Shown: piece after piece, positions 52,101 through 64,000 of the stretch | How positions within the stretch are numbered: position 1 is the stretch's first letter | Layout of the letters: the number at the start of each line of letters is the position of its first letter | Assembly: GCA_019059635.1 (NCBI GenBank) | Contig: JAGVRJ010000013.1 | Coordinates: forward strand, 62,001-126,000 | DNA from: Proales similis | Taxonomy: Eukaryota > Rotifera > Eurotatoria > Ploima > Proalidae | Direction: 5' to 3' | Length of the DNA: 64,000 nucleotides | The notes under the pieces: model-generated | Databases searched by the model: none | Seen by the model: only the letters and a program-made list of their open reading frames with translations | What the model was told of the DNA's origin: nothing | Translations under genes and position numbers: made by a program

Positions 52101-53600
52101 CCGATTCGCACATTATGGTGACGAGGCTGTTGGTGTCAGAGCTGATTTAGCGATCGCTTTTACCGCGACCTGCCTGGAGGTCTCAGACTCGATCAGACAT
52201 CTTAATTGCAAATTGGTCACCGCCGCCAGCACATTGTCATGGTGAGACCGTTGGGCTTTAATTAAATCAGGCCAGCACGTGTATTTGTTGTATTTCACGA
52301 GTTTGACTCGCATCAGATGACGGCCCTGTCCGTCAGTATCGATCGGTTTATGTTTGACGCACGTTCGACTCACAGCCAAAATTCATTCGCTTCTTCTTCT
52401 TTTTTCTGTCAATTATTCTCTCCCAAGCCTTCTCTTGTGTCGAGCTCTGCAATTCTTTTTCACCTCTCTTGGCCAATCAATGTGGCCATTTTCTCGTTAG
52501 TAACGACCAATGCACGGCGCAGTTTTGCATGAGAAAACTTGAGGTCAACTGAGCCATTTCAAAGTTGAACGATTGTTCTAGTCAGATGAGCAGCAGCAGC
52601 TGCCGGCTCGGAGCAGAGCATGACACGCCAGCGGCCTAATTGCGCAATCATTAGATAACCTGCTCTTCGCTCTCCTTGTTTATTGGCCTCACTCTACTCA
52701 GTGAAGAATGGCCACCCAGATAAATTAATTTTCGTTGTCACTCTGGCTGCGTGCTATTTAATTCACGCCACTCGTCTCCTCTCCATTCGTATTTGTCCGG
52801 TGTCAAAGAAAGAGCCGACAATTAGAGAACAGACTTGACACGAGTTGGATGGGAAACGAGAGTGCGCGCCCGAGAGAGAGAGGCGCAGAGTGGCCGGGCG
52901 GTGCCTAATATTTGAAATCTGGCCGCCTCTACATCTGACGAGGAGTTTGCATGCGCTCTCTAGCTGACCTGACCTGTTCGTTTTGCAGCGGTTGCTATTT
53001 GATAAGCCTCTTGACTCTGTTGGGCTCGATTTCTAACTTGTGTTGGCCAAGCTGCCTTTCCGTCCTCTCTCTCTATCTCGCTCGCTCGCTCGTTTCTATT
53101 TGGTTCGCCCGCCGCGTTTTATTTTCTTTGTTCTCAATGATGTTACTCTGGCTTGCATAATCGAGCACTCAAACTGCCGGACCGGGTATCCATTTGTCGA
53201 CTAGTGGTTACTCAAAATTATGAAACTAGAACATCAGCTCTGGACGATTATGAGGCTTGATGATAATTTATATAATTTTGGCACATTGCGATAATGAAAT
53301 TCACTAGTTCACTCTCTGCTTGGCTCGTCTTTCTGGCCAGCATGCGTTGCCCACATATTTATTTTTCACGCCACTTTAACAAAGGGCGGACCAGAGAGAG
53401 AAACAGAGAGAGAGAGAGCGTGCGCACACATTGAGCCAGTGAGGATGAAAGGCGATCGGCCGACGAATGTACTATTGAGTAACAAAGCTTGCCAAACAGC
53501 CCTACGAGCGAACGCGCCTGATTTGCTTCACTAGTCACTTCGACTAGCTTCAGTAGTCTCAAGCTCAATCGAGCATTCATAGAGCTTCTTTGTCGTTCAG
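49180..53600. other. Gene-poor region, left part
   Basis: No coding sequence recognised on either strand; open frames are short, low in complexity and disagree between strands. Contains (GAT)6 at 50613-50630, a GC/GT tract at about 50670-50690, a purine-rich run at about 51250-51355, (ATG)n at about 51562-51577 and GA-rich runs near 53392-53420. The first few hundred bases should include the PSMC2 promoter. Confidence 0.5.
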
Positions 53601-56600
53601 CAGCTGAGCTGCGATGACCGGTCGGCTTTAAAACCTGCTGAAGCCCACATTTCTAGCGCGCAGACGTCGACAAGAGCGACTTTAAATTTAGGGAATGGTA
53701 ATTCTCGTCTCGTTTAGATCATTGAATCGGATCGACCAAGTCACTCGACCAACCTCTGACGTCAAGCACCACGAGCATCGACAGGCGAGCACCGACAGGC
53801 CAACATCGAAGACCAGCAATCACAGGCAAGTGGCCGATTTTCTCTTCTAGAAATCAATCCTGCTCTTTTGTTGTTGTCGTCGTCGTTGTTGTTTTTATTT
53901 CTCTCTCTCTCTTGCTCTTTGTCTATGATCGTTGGACTCATGTTTGCTTTTGAAACGCAAGCAAGTTTAAAAAAATATGTGCCGCCATTAATTTAAGCGC
54001 ACTATTAATGGTCGACGAGTGTTTTCGCTGCTCGAATATTCAACCGGCCCGACCAGATTATTTGTGGTAGTGTTCGGTTCGCTAGCCAAATAAGACTGAA
54101 ATTAGACGCGAATGCAAGTGCGGTCATAACAACAACAAAAACAACGACGACCGTAGCGATCACCGCCGCTAACACCAATAATGAGCGGCGGCGGCGGCGT
54201 CGAGAAGAAACACACAGCGGCCGTTGTTTGAGGCCAGAATCCAAGAGGAGGGCGCATTAGGGTCGTCTTGAATTGCTCGCAAACATTTATGAAATATTCT
54301 CGACGCAGCGATCAAGGGACAATCGCCAGGAGGTGCGCTGCATGAGCGATTTATTTTGCTCTCAGTCTACTAGAATGGTCGTGTGACTGCAAGTCCGTTA
54401 TTGTCCGCGCCTGGACTACTCGACTCGAGTATGCACATGCACCGCGTGTTTTTATTGCTGCTCTCCATCACTTTGTGTCTGACCGTTCGAGCAAGTGGAC
54501 GACGCCGGCCAATGCGCGTGATTTAAACCAAGCGCATGTGTGGTGTGAGAGAGAGCGAGAAAAGCGAGAAATGGAGAGAAAGAGAGAGAGGCGATGGCAA
54601 AGACGAGTACGTGCGAACGGAGAACGTGCAAGCAAAAACACGCGGTGGATTGACCATTAGTCAGGCCGGCCAGCACGGAAGGCTTGATGACATCATCGTT
54701 GAGTTTTACATAAACGAGGCGAGATTAAGGCCTGCGGCGCATATCCATTTCTCTACTATTCAACGGATGCAAAGCAATCCATGTGCTAGGCGCAAACGTA
54801 GCTTGTTTTTGTTGTTGTTATTTGGTTTTAAGCCCCGAGATCAGATGAGATGTGAGATGAAATTGATTCGTCTTTGTCCGCTGACGATTAACAAAGCACT
54901 TGCCTGCCCTCCTCAACCTCCCATCTCACCGCCGCCGCCATCATCATCATCATCATGGTTGTCATCATTTTCTTTCTTTTTCCTTTTCCCTCTCTCCGTT
55001 TCTCTCTCTCTCTCTCTCGCTCATTGCATATTTCTACGTTTTTATCCAATTAGGTGTATTAGGACAACCTCTCGGCCAGATTAAATATATTGAATCATTT
55101 CACCGTTTAATTCTCATGTAATTTCATACACTCGCACAAGTAGACCCAGTTCGACGAGTAGGAGAGAGGCGCTACTCGATTTCGCGCACGTTGACATCAA
55201 ATCCAAACGAGCAAAATTGACTGATGACCAGGAGGAGGCGATTTTGTTTTTTTTTTTTATCAATCGTCTTTTATTCTCTTCTTACCGAACTCGACCTGAG
55301 CGCACTCGGTTCATTTGCGGCTCGTATGGGTCAATCGCTGGCTCTTTCATTCTCAGTTTGATGGCCGTTGCGATATTTCTATTCTAATTCAGATCCGGCA
55401 CGAGGCACATTTCTCAAAACAAGTGTGTCAGTTTGAATGTTTTTGGCAGAGAGAAGTTGAGCGCCGAGAGGAACAAGTGCGCGAGAGTAATCAAGCGAGC
55501 CATATGCAAAGGCACTCATTCAATCAAGTTGTCAAGCGAGCCATTCGCAATGTAAACCAACGAGTGGGATATAATTAAAAAACTCGACCGTCCTGATCTG
55601 ACTACGACTGCTGCCGCCGCATTGACCGCTTGGGCACCGAGTCGTCATTTACATTGTGGTGTTGTCGTTGTTGTTGCTATTAGTTGCTGGTCAAGTTGCA
55701 CTCATTCGCCTCGGACTCCGCTCAGCTGCCATTGTGGTCGTCGTCATCATGAACGTCTCAATCATTAGTGCTCAAGTACCATTAATTAGGACCTCCGTGC
55801 CATTCTTACTTTCTGTCCGTCTGCATGCTCGCCTGCTATTAGCTTGCTGCCGACCGGGCATGTCTTGACATAAATTTTTAATCGCTGCCCCGGCGAGCCA
55901 ATCGGCAAGCTGCGTCACTGCTCGATATTCTCAGTCAGCTTGCGTGCAGTTTTGGTCAGCAGCAGCAGCAGCGGCAGTACAATTGCAAATTATGCGCTTG
56001 AATCGATCGCATTCACGTTTCGACCTGAACGAGTCCAGACGCTCTTAGCCAACGGCATAATGGAACGCTCACAGCGAGCATCAGACCACTCGAGTGGATA
56101 GGTGCCTCTACCGATGAAGCGAGAGAGCGAGCGGCCAACCACCGACTAACAAGCAACGGCCGTAGACGCAAGCGTTGCCCGTCAGCCGCCCATCAGTGTG
56201 CGTGCGTGCTTGATAGCGTCATTGCGAGCGCGCTTGAACTCTATTATTTGAAAGAGGACGACGAGGCAAAGAGCACAATGGCCAAATGTGTTCTCCCCGT
56301 TTAGATTCTTTTGTTTGTCCAGTTCTCTTTCTCTATTTCAATTTCATTCTATTTTCTGCTTTTTTGTTCTTGCTGTTTTATTTGTGTCGAGTTGCCGCTC
56401 TAGACAGGTGCCTCTGCCCTAATGGTCAGACTTGGACAGAAAGAAAGAGAGAGAGAGAGAAACAGAGAGAGAGAGAGGAGTGAGAGCGCAAGAAGAAGGC
56501 GATCGAATGCCGTTGAAGAGTAGAAAAAAAAGAAAAAGAAAAATGAAACCGATTCGAATTGAGTAATAGGCCCGAGGCGAGATGAACGAACGAGTGAATG

Positions 56601-58000
56601 GTCAGCGAATGCAACACGTTGACTCGTTCTTGACATTAATACCAGATGAATACGAGGATTAGATTAAGCGTGCGTGCGAGTTGCCAAGCCAATCCGTTGA
56701 ATGGACAGAGAGGCAGGCAAGCCAGCGAGCAGGCAGGCAGGCAAGCAGGTCGGCGAACAAGCCAGCGAACGGATGAATCGGCTTACACAATTGCGAGCTC
56801 GTGTTTATCTAGGGACGATTGCATCAAGCCCCTGCCGGCATATATCTTGTTTGCACACGAACGTGAGCTTTCAGGGCACTTATCGGCCAGAGTCGAATGG
56901 AGAGCACAGAGGTGATCGTCATTATGAAGCAACATCTCGAGAGGTCGGCCCGTTACTCAATCTGGGCCATCATCACGATCATGACCGACCAGTGCTATTT
57001 TCGCCCAACACTGCCCATTTGCATTATTCCTCAACTCAAACGTAATCTAATGCAATTAAGCATTGGTCCTCTTCTTTGCCCATCCGCTCGTTGGTGCGCA
57101 CGCCAACCCCCGTCCGGCCTCTGCATGAAACATTCATCCGATTAAACGATCATGCGTCCGATTAGCCAAATGCGCGCCTAAAAACAGCGCCACAAGCTTG
57201 CCACAAATAAAGAAGGCAGGCGGGCAAGCAGCCGCAGTCTGGCGCCTGCCATGCTCTTCTAATCAATTCGTGTAATGAGCCCTTGTTACCGACTTGCTTG
57301 ACCGCTGCATATTTCAAATTATCATAATGCTGCAATATGATTCTTACCACATTTAATCTGTTTAATTAAAAAAAAAGGCGAAAGAAAAAGCGAGAAGAGC
57401 GCAGAGGCGTTCAAATATTTGCGCAATCTACGCATTTGGGCAAATAAGGCCCGCCACACACGCGCGTCAACTTTCTTTTCCTTTTCGCTCTATCTTCTTG
57501 TTCTTGTCGCCTCAGTCTCTATCCTTTTCTTTACTTTCCATGTGTTCTCGTATTCTCTCGCACTTTTATTTACGATTTATATAAATATTGTTCTTTTTTA
57601 TTTCACGCATCTTTTTCTTTTAATTCTTTTTTGTTTCTTTATTTTCCAAGTCTAGATGCAGTGTGGAGTCGCTTTAGCAAGAAAAGAAGCGAACCGAGCG
57701 ATTGAGAGAGAGAGAGAGAGAAAAGTTTGCGCAACACATTTGACCCGCCTCAGTTTAAACGTATTCGTTGGTCATTTAAATTTCGTTGGTGAATCACCTA
57801 CCGACCGAGCTAGCGAACAACAACAACAACAACGCGGTCATTGCCCTGCGCCTATCAAGTCGCGATTTCGCAGGCCGCGTTTGAATTGTCCGAGTATTTG
57901 TTTGGTCTAGTGCGTGTGACGTCATATGTTTTATTATCGTAAATAGCCGCGCGGGTTTAACATTTCGAAGCGAATGCCTCATGAAATATGATGATTTGAA
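53601..58000. other. Gene-poor region, middle part
   Basis: No coding sequence recognised. Trinucleotide and dinucleotide tracts are frequent: TTG/TCG repeats near 53868-53895, CGG near 54183-54200, CCG/CAT near 54929-54956, (TC)9 near 55001-55018, CAG near 55960-55975, GA runs near 56446-56480 and 57703-57721, CAA near 57819-57834. Open frames listed here are translations of these tracts. Possible homeodomain-type TAATTA words occur but are too common to call sites. Confidence 0.5.
54929..54956. repeat. (CCG)n(CAT)n compound microsatellite
   Basis: CCG repeats followed directly by six CAT/ATC units; typical of the trinucleotide tracts that recur through 49-62 kb. Confidence 0.8.
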
Positions 58001-61000
58001 GCTGGACGCTCTATTTTCGCTTGCCTGCTCTGCCTGCGCAATCATCATCATCATCTCCATCATCATCATCATTGTTCGCAATCATCATCATAAATATTTA
58101 CATTCATTTCGCGCGAGCCCATAGAAATTTCCATTTGACCATTCGCTCGCTGCACGAGTATGTTTGGGCCTTACACCGCTCGTTCATATGCAAATTGCAT
58201 GCCATAATAATTGCATCCAACTGCACACGACTTGAAAGGCGAACGCTGAATTATTCCAAGTGTTCACTCGACCGGCCGGCCATTCACTGAGCAGTGGCGG
58301 CGGCGGCGGCCAGTTATTATATTTGATTACGAAAATAGAGAATATTATTATTATTTTTTTTGGGCCGCGTTTTTCACGCACCTGAAAGCGCACTTGGTCC
58401 GTTTCAAGTGCATTGTGTATGTGATCGAAAAGAGAGAAAGAGAGAGAGAGAGCGAGTGAGTAATATGGAGAGGCCGGCGGGGAGTTGGACGCAGAGAAAA
58501 GAGGAGGACGAAGAAACTCGTCGAGCGTCGGCAGTTAACGACTGGCACCACTTTAGCTTCAACACAAGTACAAATTTGGTTGGATGATGTTCGGTAAAAA
58601 GCCGAAGCCAACATATACGAGAGACAGAGAGAGAGAGAGAGGCACTGGCTCGGTAGAAGCCCTGCTAGACTGCCCCTCAGAACGGACGCAGAACGGATTG
58701 AGATTCCGTGGGCGTGCGCTAGTGTGAGTCAGACTGCCGTGTCATAGGCCGCCGAGTGGTTATGCTTTTTGCTGCTGAGCATATTGACCGGCTGCGAAGC
58801 AAGCGCTGCGGCAGAAGGGCCAGCGGGCGCCATTTAATCAAACTTTTGCATTTCGGCACCAACACATTCCATTGATGGTGAGCGCAATTGTTGGTCAAAT
58901 GTAAATGTTAGATTAACCAACAACAACTGGAAGCTTCTTATCGGCGGGCAATTTATGCGTTTTCTATGTAGAGCGAGTCCATAATGGCACGACGTTAGGA
59001 GGCAGTGCGTAATGGTGATTCGACCACCACCGGCGGCGGCGGCCTAGCTAGAAAGAGCGCTGTTATGCGCGTTTTATCGATCGATCGCCTCACATGTCGT
59101 TTAAGCAAGCGAACACGTCAAGTCACTCTTGCAGAACGCAGATGAGCATTTAATTATTTCAAGCCGACCATTTCTGCCCCCCCCCTCAATCGGCTGCATC
59201 AGTCCGTCAGACGGCCAGTCAATAGCCGCCGCCGACACACACGCAAATTAAATTAGCGCATTTGACTTTATTTCCGCTGCTCGATGGCCACTTGCTGGAT
59301 GCTCGAGCGCTCATTAAAGACCGTTGTGAACGCGGCATATTTCGACTTGCACTCGATTCGCCTCGCAAACGCTCTGTTAGCAAGTCAAATGCGCTTCTCA
59401 TGTGTGTCCCTTTTCTCTTTGCCTCTCTCTCTCACTCTCTATGTGGCTGGCTGCTTGGTTCCCTCGCTCTTCTTCTCTTGCGTTTTTATTTTCCTAATCA
59501 CTTATTAATGGTGTGGAATGTTTGCTTCAAATTCGCATTTTTCATTTATTTGCCGTTAGAAATTATTATCATCTGCCAAGCAGGCTTGAAGCGACCGCAA
59601 TCAAGCCTAAATTGAAGAGCTGGCCGCGCGAGGACTACTCTTGCAATCTTAATAGTTTTCGGTGTGAGTCAGACTATGTGTGTGTGTGTGTATGTTTTTG
59701 TGTATGTGCAAGCGGCTCAAAATGAGGTCAGCGCGCATTCGAGTTCAACACTGATAAGCAGAGGCCTGAGTCCAGCAGCTCGGATAAGAGCCCTTGCGGA
59801 CTGGCTTCAACTGTTCATTAGACATTATCTGGCCTCAAGCAAAGCACAAGTAAAAACGCGCTTCATTCATTTAGGGCGAGAGCATTTTCGACTGCCGCCC
59901 AGTTTCGCTGCAAAAAGTTATCTCACTGTTGCTGGACGCGCGAGCAGACTTGTCTGTTAAATAACTATTTGGCAAGATGATTGATGTTATTAAGCTAGAG
60001 ATGGACTTGACAGCGTCGGAATTCGCCCCTCGCTCTCTCGTGCGCTCGCTCGATCCTGCTTTGGCTCTCGCTCTATTTTAGCTGCGAGTTGCAATCGATT
60101 TGCATAATTTATAAATAGAACGTCCGAAGCACGCCGAGCAGTGTCCATTCGATCGTTGCGTCGAACTGTTGCTTCCATGCAGAATTATGCCCGCCGTTGC
60201 ATTGTATTATTTCGCCATCACTGCTCGCCGCCGCCGCCGCCGCCAACGCCACTCCAATCAATTCACTCATTTTCCTCGCATTCTCGCTTCTTGTAATTTC
60301 AGATGTAAATTTTTTTTTTTCTCATTCACTCGTCTTTTATTTGTGACCGTTTATTTTTTCTTTATTTGTGCGCCGGTGTGTTCGGTCGCGTTTAAATAGA
60401 GACTGAATTACAGCTCGCTGCAGGACCTGATAAAATTCTTCGCCGTCGCATTCATTTTCGGCTTGTTGGCCGCGTGAAAGCACTCGAGAGGCAAATCGAT
60501 GTCAGTGACCGGCCAACTCACAGTCAGAGATGAAATGCGAGAGAGGGAGAGTTCGTGTGTGTGTGTGTGTGTGTGCGCGATTGAAAGAGCGTGGACAGAG
60601 CAAAAGCGCGCGTTGGCTCGCATTTTAAAACTGGGCCAATCTAGTGGCGCCTTCAGATCTAGGCGCTTTGAATTATTCGTCTATTCGCAATTTCATTTGC
60701 GCCCAGCCAAGTCCGTTGGGTAACGCGATGTTGAAATACTTGCGTGTTTTGTTCGTTCTATGGAGAATTGGACAGCAACCCGATCGGTCAAGCAATGAGT
60801 GATTTGCTCCGCTGGGATGCGTTCGTAGCGCTCAGGTCCTGTTTTGATTAATTAAAAAAAAAGAGGCAGAAAAGGAGCAAAAACGGGCGCAGAAAGCGGG
60901 TTAGAGTTCGGACAGATGCTCAGCAGGCAACAGCAACTAATAACGAGCTCTCAAATCCATGCGCCAGATTAGCGATGAGTCAGCATCTAAACAATTAGCT

Positions 61001-62340
61001 CTAATGGGCGCCGGCCACTGGCCTCCCTATTATGCTGATGGTGATGATGAATTGATGCAATCAATGGCAACAGTTTACTCTGGACGAGTAAATTTGCCTT
61101 GCATAGGAAAACAGGCCCCATCCCAAATGAGCTAATCAAACAACTCGACATAATGCAAACGGCCGACTGCGCTCTGCAACGCAGCCAGCCACTCGCGTCC
61201 AGCCATAACATGGCGCGTTGTTTGTGCGGCCAGCAAGTCAGCATTTCAAATTATAATTTTTCCATGCATCGCAGTTGCTGGCGAATCGTAAGATGATGAT
61301 GATGATTATTATTATAATGGACGGGGCCAGTGCGAAGCCGCAGACATAAACACGATGCTGGGTCGGAGGGGCATCAGAATGCTCTCTCAGGCAGGCAGGC
61401 AGCGCGTTCAAATTTCTCATTCTATTTACGCCGTGCGCTGATTCAGATCGACCGCTCATCACAATGGCCATAATAATTAAATAATAAAATAGCTTCAATT
61501 CAAAAAGGACCAAGCGGAAGGCTATTTATGTTAGAATTCCGTTATAGGCCCGGTAGACGACGATGTCGGCGCCGTCGCCGCAGTCCTTTCAAATTATGAA
61601 TGCAGACGCTGGCCAGTTGAGTCGCCGCCGCCGCCCTCCCGTCCACCTCTCACCGTCGTCGTGGCGTTCACACTCGTCGGCGTGCACGCGCTCGAGCGCC
61701 ATATTTCGCGCCCAGCATCAAATTCATTTCAATTAAAGCAACAAGCGCTCTCAAATATCCGATGTGATTGTGCTGCATTCGATCGCTTGACCGCCAAGAT
61801 TATTATGGCCGCAATGCGCAACTCGGACTCTAGCCCGCCCTAGCGACGCCCGCCGACTTGACTACAATCCGTATTAATGCCGATTGAAATAATGTTTTTT
61901 CTTTTGTCGCCTCATTGAGCCTCTTGCATTAGCCGGCCACCGCCGCCGTCGCATTGACTTGTTTAAAACCTTTTGTGTGTCAGCACGAATGAGTGCGCGC
62001 CCTCGTGTCGTGTGTGTGTAGGCTGCGTGGCGGCGACCGCGGCTGCAACGACGACGCTCTAATGCGTCTAAATTACTCGAATGTTTCAAGAGCTTATTTC
62101 TTCATCGCGCGTCTAACGTCGCCTCTATGCTTGCGCGCGTGTGTGTGCGTGCGTCCATCGCAGACTTTATTCTAAACGGTGCTCTCTAATCGAAATTCTG
62201 TTTTCAGTCTCTATTCAACCTCTTTTCGACTCGTTTAGATTTGAATATTAGGCGAATAAAGCAAGAAGGGGGTTAGAAAGGCCGGTCGAACAGTGAGAAG
62301 CTGAAATCGCACAATTAAACAGTGAAGCTTTCGTATTAGA
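58001..62340. other. Gene-poor region, right part
   Basis: Continues without a recognisable gene. Tracts: ATC repeats 58041-58072, CGG near 58297-58312, GA near 58440-58452 and 58629-58641, a C run near 59177, GT near 59681-59693, (CCG)n at 60226-60243, (GT)n at 60555-60574, GAT/TTA at 61292-61318, CCG near 61623-61635. Upstream of the unknown acidic gene, so part may be its regulatory region or a long first intron (inference). Confidence 0.5.
60555..60574. repeat. (GT)n microsatellite
   Basis: About ten uninterrupted GT units, the longest dinucleotide run seen in the gene-poor region. Confidence 0.85.
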
Positions 62341-62518
62341 CTTAGCTGAAGCAAACAATGTAAGTAAAAAGGCGCCAGACGACTTGGTGACTCGCTCGTT
62401 GACTCTCTTTTTCAATCGCAGGCCATTGTGAAAGCATTACAGCTCGGAGTATCGTCGATTAGCAAACAAATAGAAGCAAATTTAAAAGTTGTTAGAATAG
62501 TTAAACAAGAGCAGAAGA

Positions 62519-64000
62519 ATGCTACCAACTCGGTCGACGGACGCGACCGAGCCGACGGCGACCAGTTCGCCCAAGTCAACCATTTTACCTACTCACAGTG
62601 AGCAGACTCAGGATGAGCTGGCCAACATGCTGCGAATGATAATCGCCGAGTTCTGCGATAGACATTTCGTCAAGCAGCTGAAGAAGGTCAAGCTTAGTGC
62701 TTCGTCTTCATCGGCGCCATCGGCCGAGGCCGAGGCGAGCTCGCAGAATTTGAGCATTGACGAAGAGGCAACGGCTGTAGCCAACAGTCAAGTAGACAAC
62801 AGCGGAGAGACGGAGTCGCTCTCTGGCCAAGTTGCACCGTCCAAACAGAGTGAGCAGGCTGGCCACTCGCAAAACGAAACGACAGTTCAAATAGACGAGC
62901 AGAAACCGGAAAAAGCTGAGCAAACAGACGAGGCTGAGAAGAGTAGTAGTCAAGTACTCGTGGAAGCAGTATCAGAGGACGAGCTAAAGGCGAGCGCCGA
63001 GATGGACACGAGCTCGGAGGAGGCGCCAGAGAGCAGCAATGCCGATCCGCTCAAATCAAAAGCAGAGAGCAGTGAAGCAGTGTCTCCCACAAGCGAAGAG
63101 ATCAATGAATCAGAGGAAAAGACAGTACCAAGTGAGTCGATCGCCGCCGAGATCAATCAGAACGCACAGAAAGAGAACGAAGAGGACGAAGAAGAGGCGG
63201 ACACGAGCATCTCGCTGCCGCTTTCGAAATTTCTCTCCAAGCTGCTGATCGGCGCCGAAAAGCTGGAAATATTCGGCTCTATTCATGTGCGTTCAAACAA
63301 CGTGCGACTCTTGTCCTGTTTTCTCGACGAGCAAATCAGTCTTGACAGCTCGGAGGCGAACTTGTCATTCTCGTCGGCCGCGTCCATCACCTCGTCCGGC
63401 TCGTGCTCGTCCAAGCTGATTTACAACGACGAACGAATCAAGTCAAAATGGGCCAAACGGCAGCTGAGTCGCTGCGTGGACGACGCCCATTTCATCAAAC
63501 GTGCTCGGCTATATGGTCGTCGACGACGCCACCACCGACATCACCACAGACATGGCACGTCTCGTGCCTACCCTGAGGGCGGCGACCAGTGCTCGAGACT
63601 CAAGCTGAAAAGAGCCTATTCAAGCAAGCAGGGCAAAATAAACGGCAAATCTGACGCAGAGAAAAAGGAAATTATGGAAGAGCAGGAAGAGGTCGAGTTG
63701 ATCGAGACCGTAATAAACGGTCGCGAAGATGAGAATGACTTGATGCCCGGCGATCAAGCTGAAAAGCGAGAGTACGGCCCGATCAAGAAGCTGAAGGCAA
63801 TTCACAACTACTATGCCAACAAGCGAAAGCTAATTATCGACGAACACGGCTCGGCCCGAGCGGAGAGCAACGGCGTCGGACAAGGCTTGGCCGATCTGGC
63901 CAGCGTGGCTGCCGCCGAAGCGCTCAAGTACCAGCAGAGTGCGGTCAAGAGAGCTCGCAAGCCGGAAGAGAACGAGCTCGAGTATGAGAGAGAAGAGGCG
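62519..64000 (+). CDS. Unrecognised acidic, probably nuclear protein, N-terminal 494 codons (runs off window)
   Basis: I do not recognise this protein. One open exon from MLPTRSTDATEPTATSSPKS continues without a stop to base 64000. An in-frame TAG at about 62498 supports this ATG. Residues 35-60 are a mixed helix (ELANMLRMIIAEFCDRHF). Residues 60-235 are very acidic and Ser/Glu/Gln-rich, probably disordered. A short ordered-looking piece follows (SISLPLSKFLSKLLIGAEKL and LEIFGSIHVRSNNVRLLSCF). A basic Arg/His cluster (GRRRRHHRHHHRH) is near residue 340, then KRLKRAY-like basic patches (SRLKLKRAY) and KKLKAIHNYYANKRKLIIDE. Basic clusters suggest nuclear localisation. A 5' UTR intron (GTAAGT at about 62360 to CGCAG at 62420) is likely. 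The long gene-poor upstream region suggests a regulated, perhaps developmental gene (inference). Any DNA-binding domain would be downstream. Confidence 0.8.
   Translation, partial: MLPTRSTDATEPTATSSPKSTILPTHSEQTQDELANMLRMIIAEFCDRHFVKQLKKVKLSASSSSAPSAEAEASSQNLSIDEEATAVANSQVDNSGETESLSGQVAPSKQSEQAGHSQNETTVQIDEQKPEKAEQTDEAEKSSSQVLVEAVSEDELKASAEMDTSSEEAPESSNADPLKSKAESSEAVSPTSEEINESEEKTVPSESIAAEINQNAQKENEEDEEEADTSISLPLSKFLSKLLIGAEKLEIFGSIHVRSNNVRLLSCFLDEQISLDSSEANLSFSSAASITSSGSCSSKLIYNDERIKSKWAKRQLSRCVDDAHFIKRARLYGRRRRHHRHHHRHGTSRAYPEGGDQCSRLKLKRAYSSKQGKINGKSDAEKKEIMEEQEEVELIETVINGREDENDLMPGDQAEKREYGPIKKLKAIHNYYANKRKLIIDEHGSARAESNGVGQGLADLASVAAAEALKYQQSAVKRARKPEENELEYEREEA

Noticed and set aside
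54452-57655. Many 60-180 codon frames in the gene-poor region
   Set aside because: They translate GA, CT, CAT and CCG tracts into Ser/Leu/Arg/Glu-rich peptides and occur on both strands at the same place.

Overview
The window is nuclear DNA from a multicellular animal with a compact gene-rich genome. Coding exons are separated by very short GT-AG introns (mostly about 50-80 bp), and genes lie a few hundred bases apart on both strands. The gene set is animal: shelterin POT1, Integrator INTS1, a nicotinic-type Cys-loop receptor, BCAP31, PARP1, TP53I3 and BIG-type ARFGEF. Several cilium genes (BBS1, IFT46, CFAP20DC, probably WDR27) show a ciliated animal. The species cannot be fixed from sequence alone. 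A small-genome invertebrate fits best, and the nAChR resembles protostome non-alpha subunits.

Layout, left to right. 1-5.3 kb, minus strand: PARP1 (3' end outside the window), a Rab GTPase, ATG5. 5.6-12.6 kb, plus: PRDX6, WDR27, BBS1. 12.8-19.5 kb, minus: a TP53I3-like quinone oxidoreductase, two tandem BCAP31 paralogues, POT1. 20.3-21.6 kb, plus: QNG1 (queuosine salvage). 21.9-22.7 kb, minus: ARF GTPase. 23.9-38.1 kb, plus: INTS1, a doubtful small gene, and a BIG/ARFGEF with a Sec7 domain. 38.7-40.5 kb, minus: nAChR subunit. 41.7-46.5 kb, plus: CFAP20DC and IFT46. 46.6-47.3 kb: a 163-bp tandem repeat. 47.6-49.2 kb, minus: proteasome ATPase PSMC2. 49.2-62.5 kb: about 13 kb with no recognisable gene and many simple repeats. 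62.5-64 kb, plus: the first 494 codons of an unrecognised acidic, probably nuclear protein that runs off the window.

The genes form no single pathway. The clearest common theme is ciliary: WDR27-BBS1 and CFAP20DC-IFT46 are two adjacent same-strand pairs, and each of the four genes has an X-box-like (RFX) inverted repeat 59-194 bp upstream of its start codon. ARF and its BIG-type exchange factor, both for Golgi/endosome membrane traffic, also lie in the window, about 9 kb apart. No new mobile or defence system, CRISPR array, rRNA or convincing tRNA was seen. The features most worth follow-up are the X-box set (which places WDR27 with ciliary genes), the strikingly uniform 60-nt introns, the gene-poor 13-kb block before the unknown acidic protein, and the enlarged POT1.
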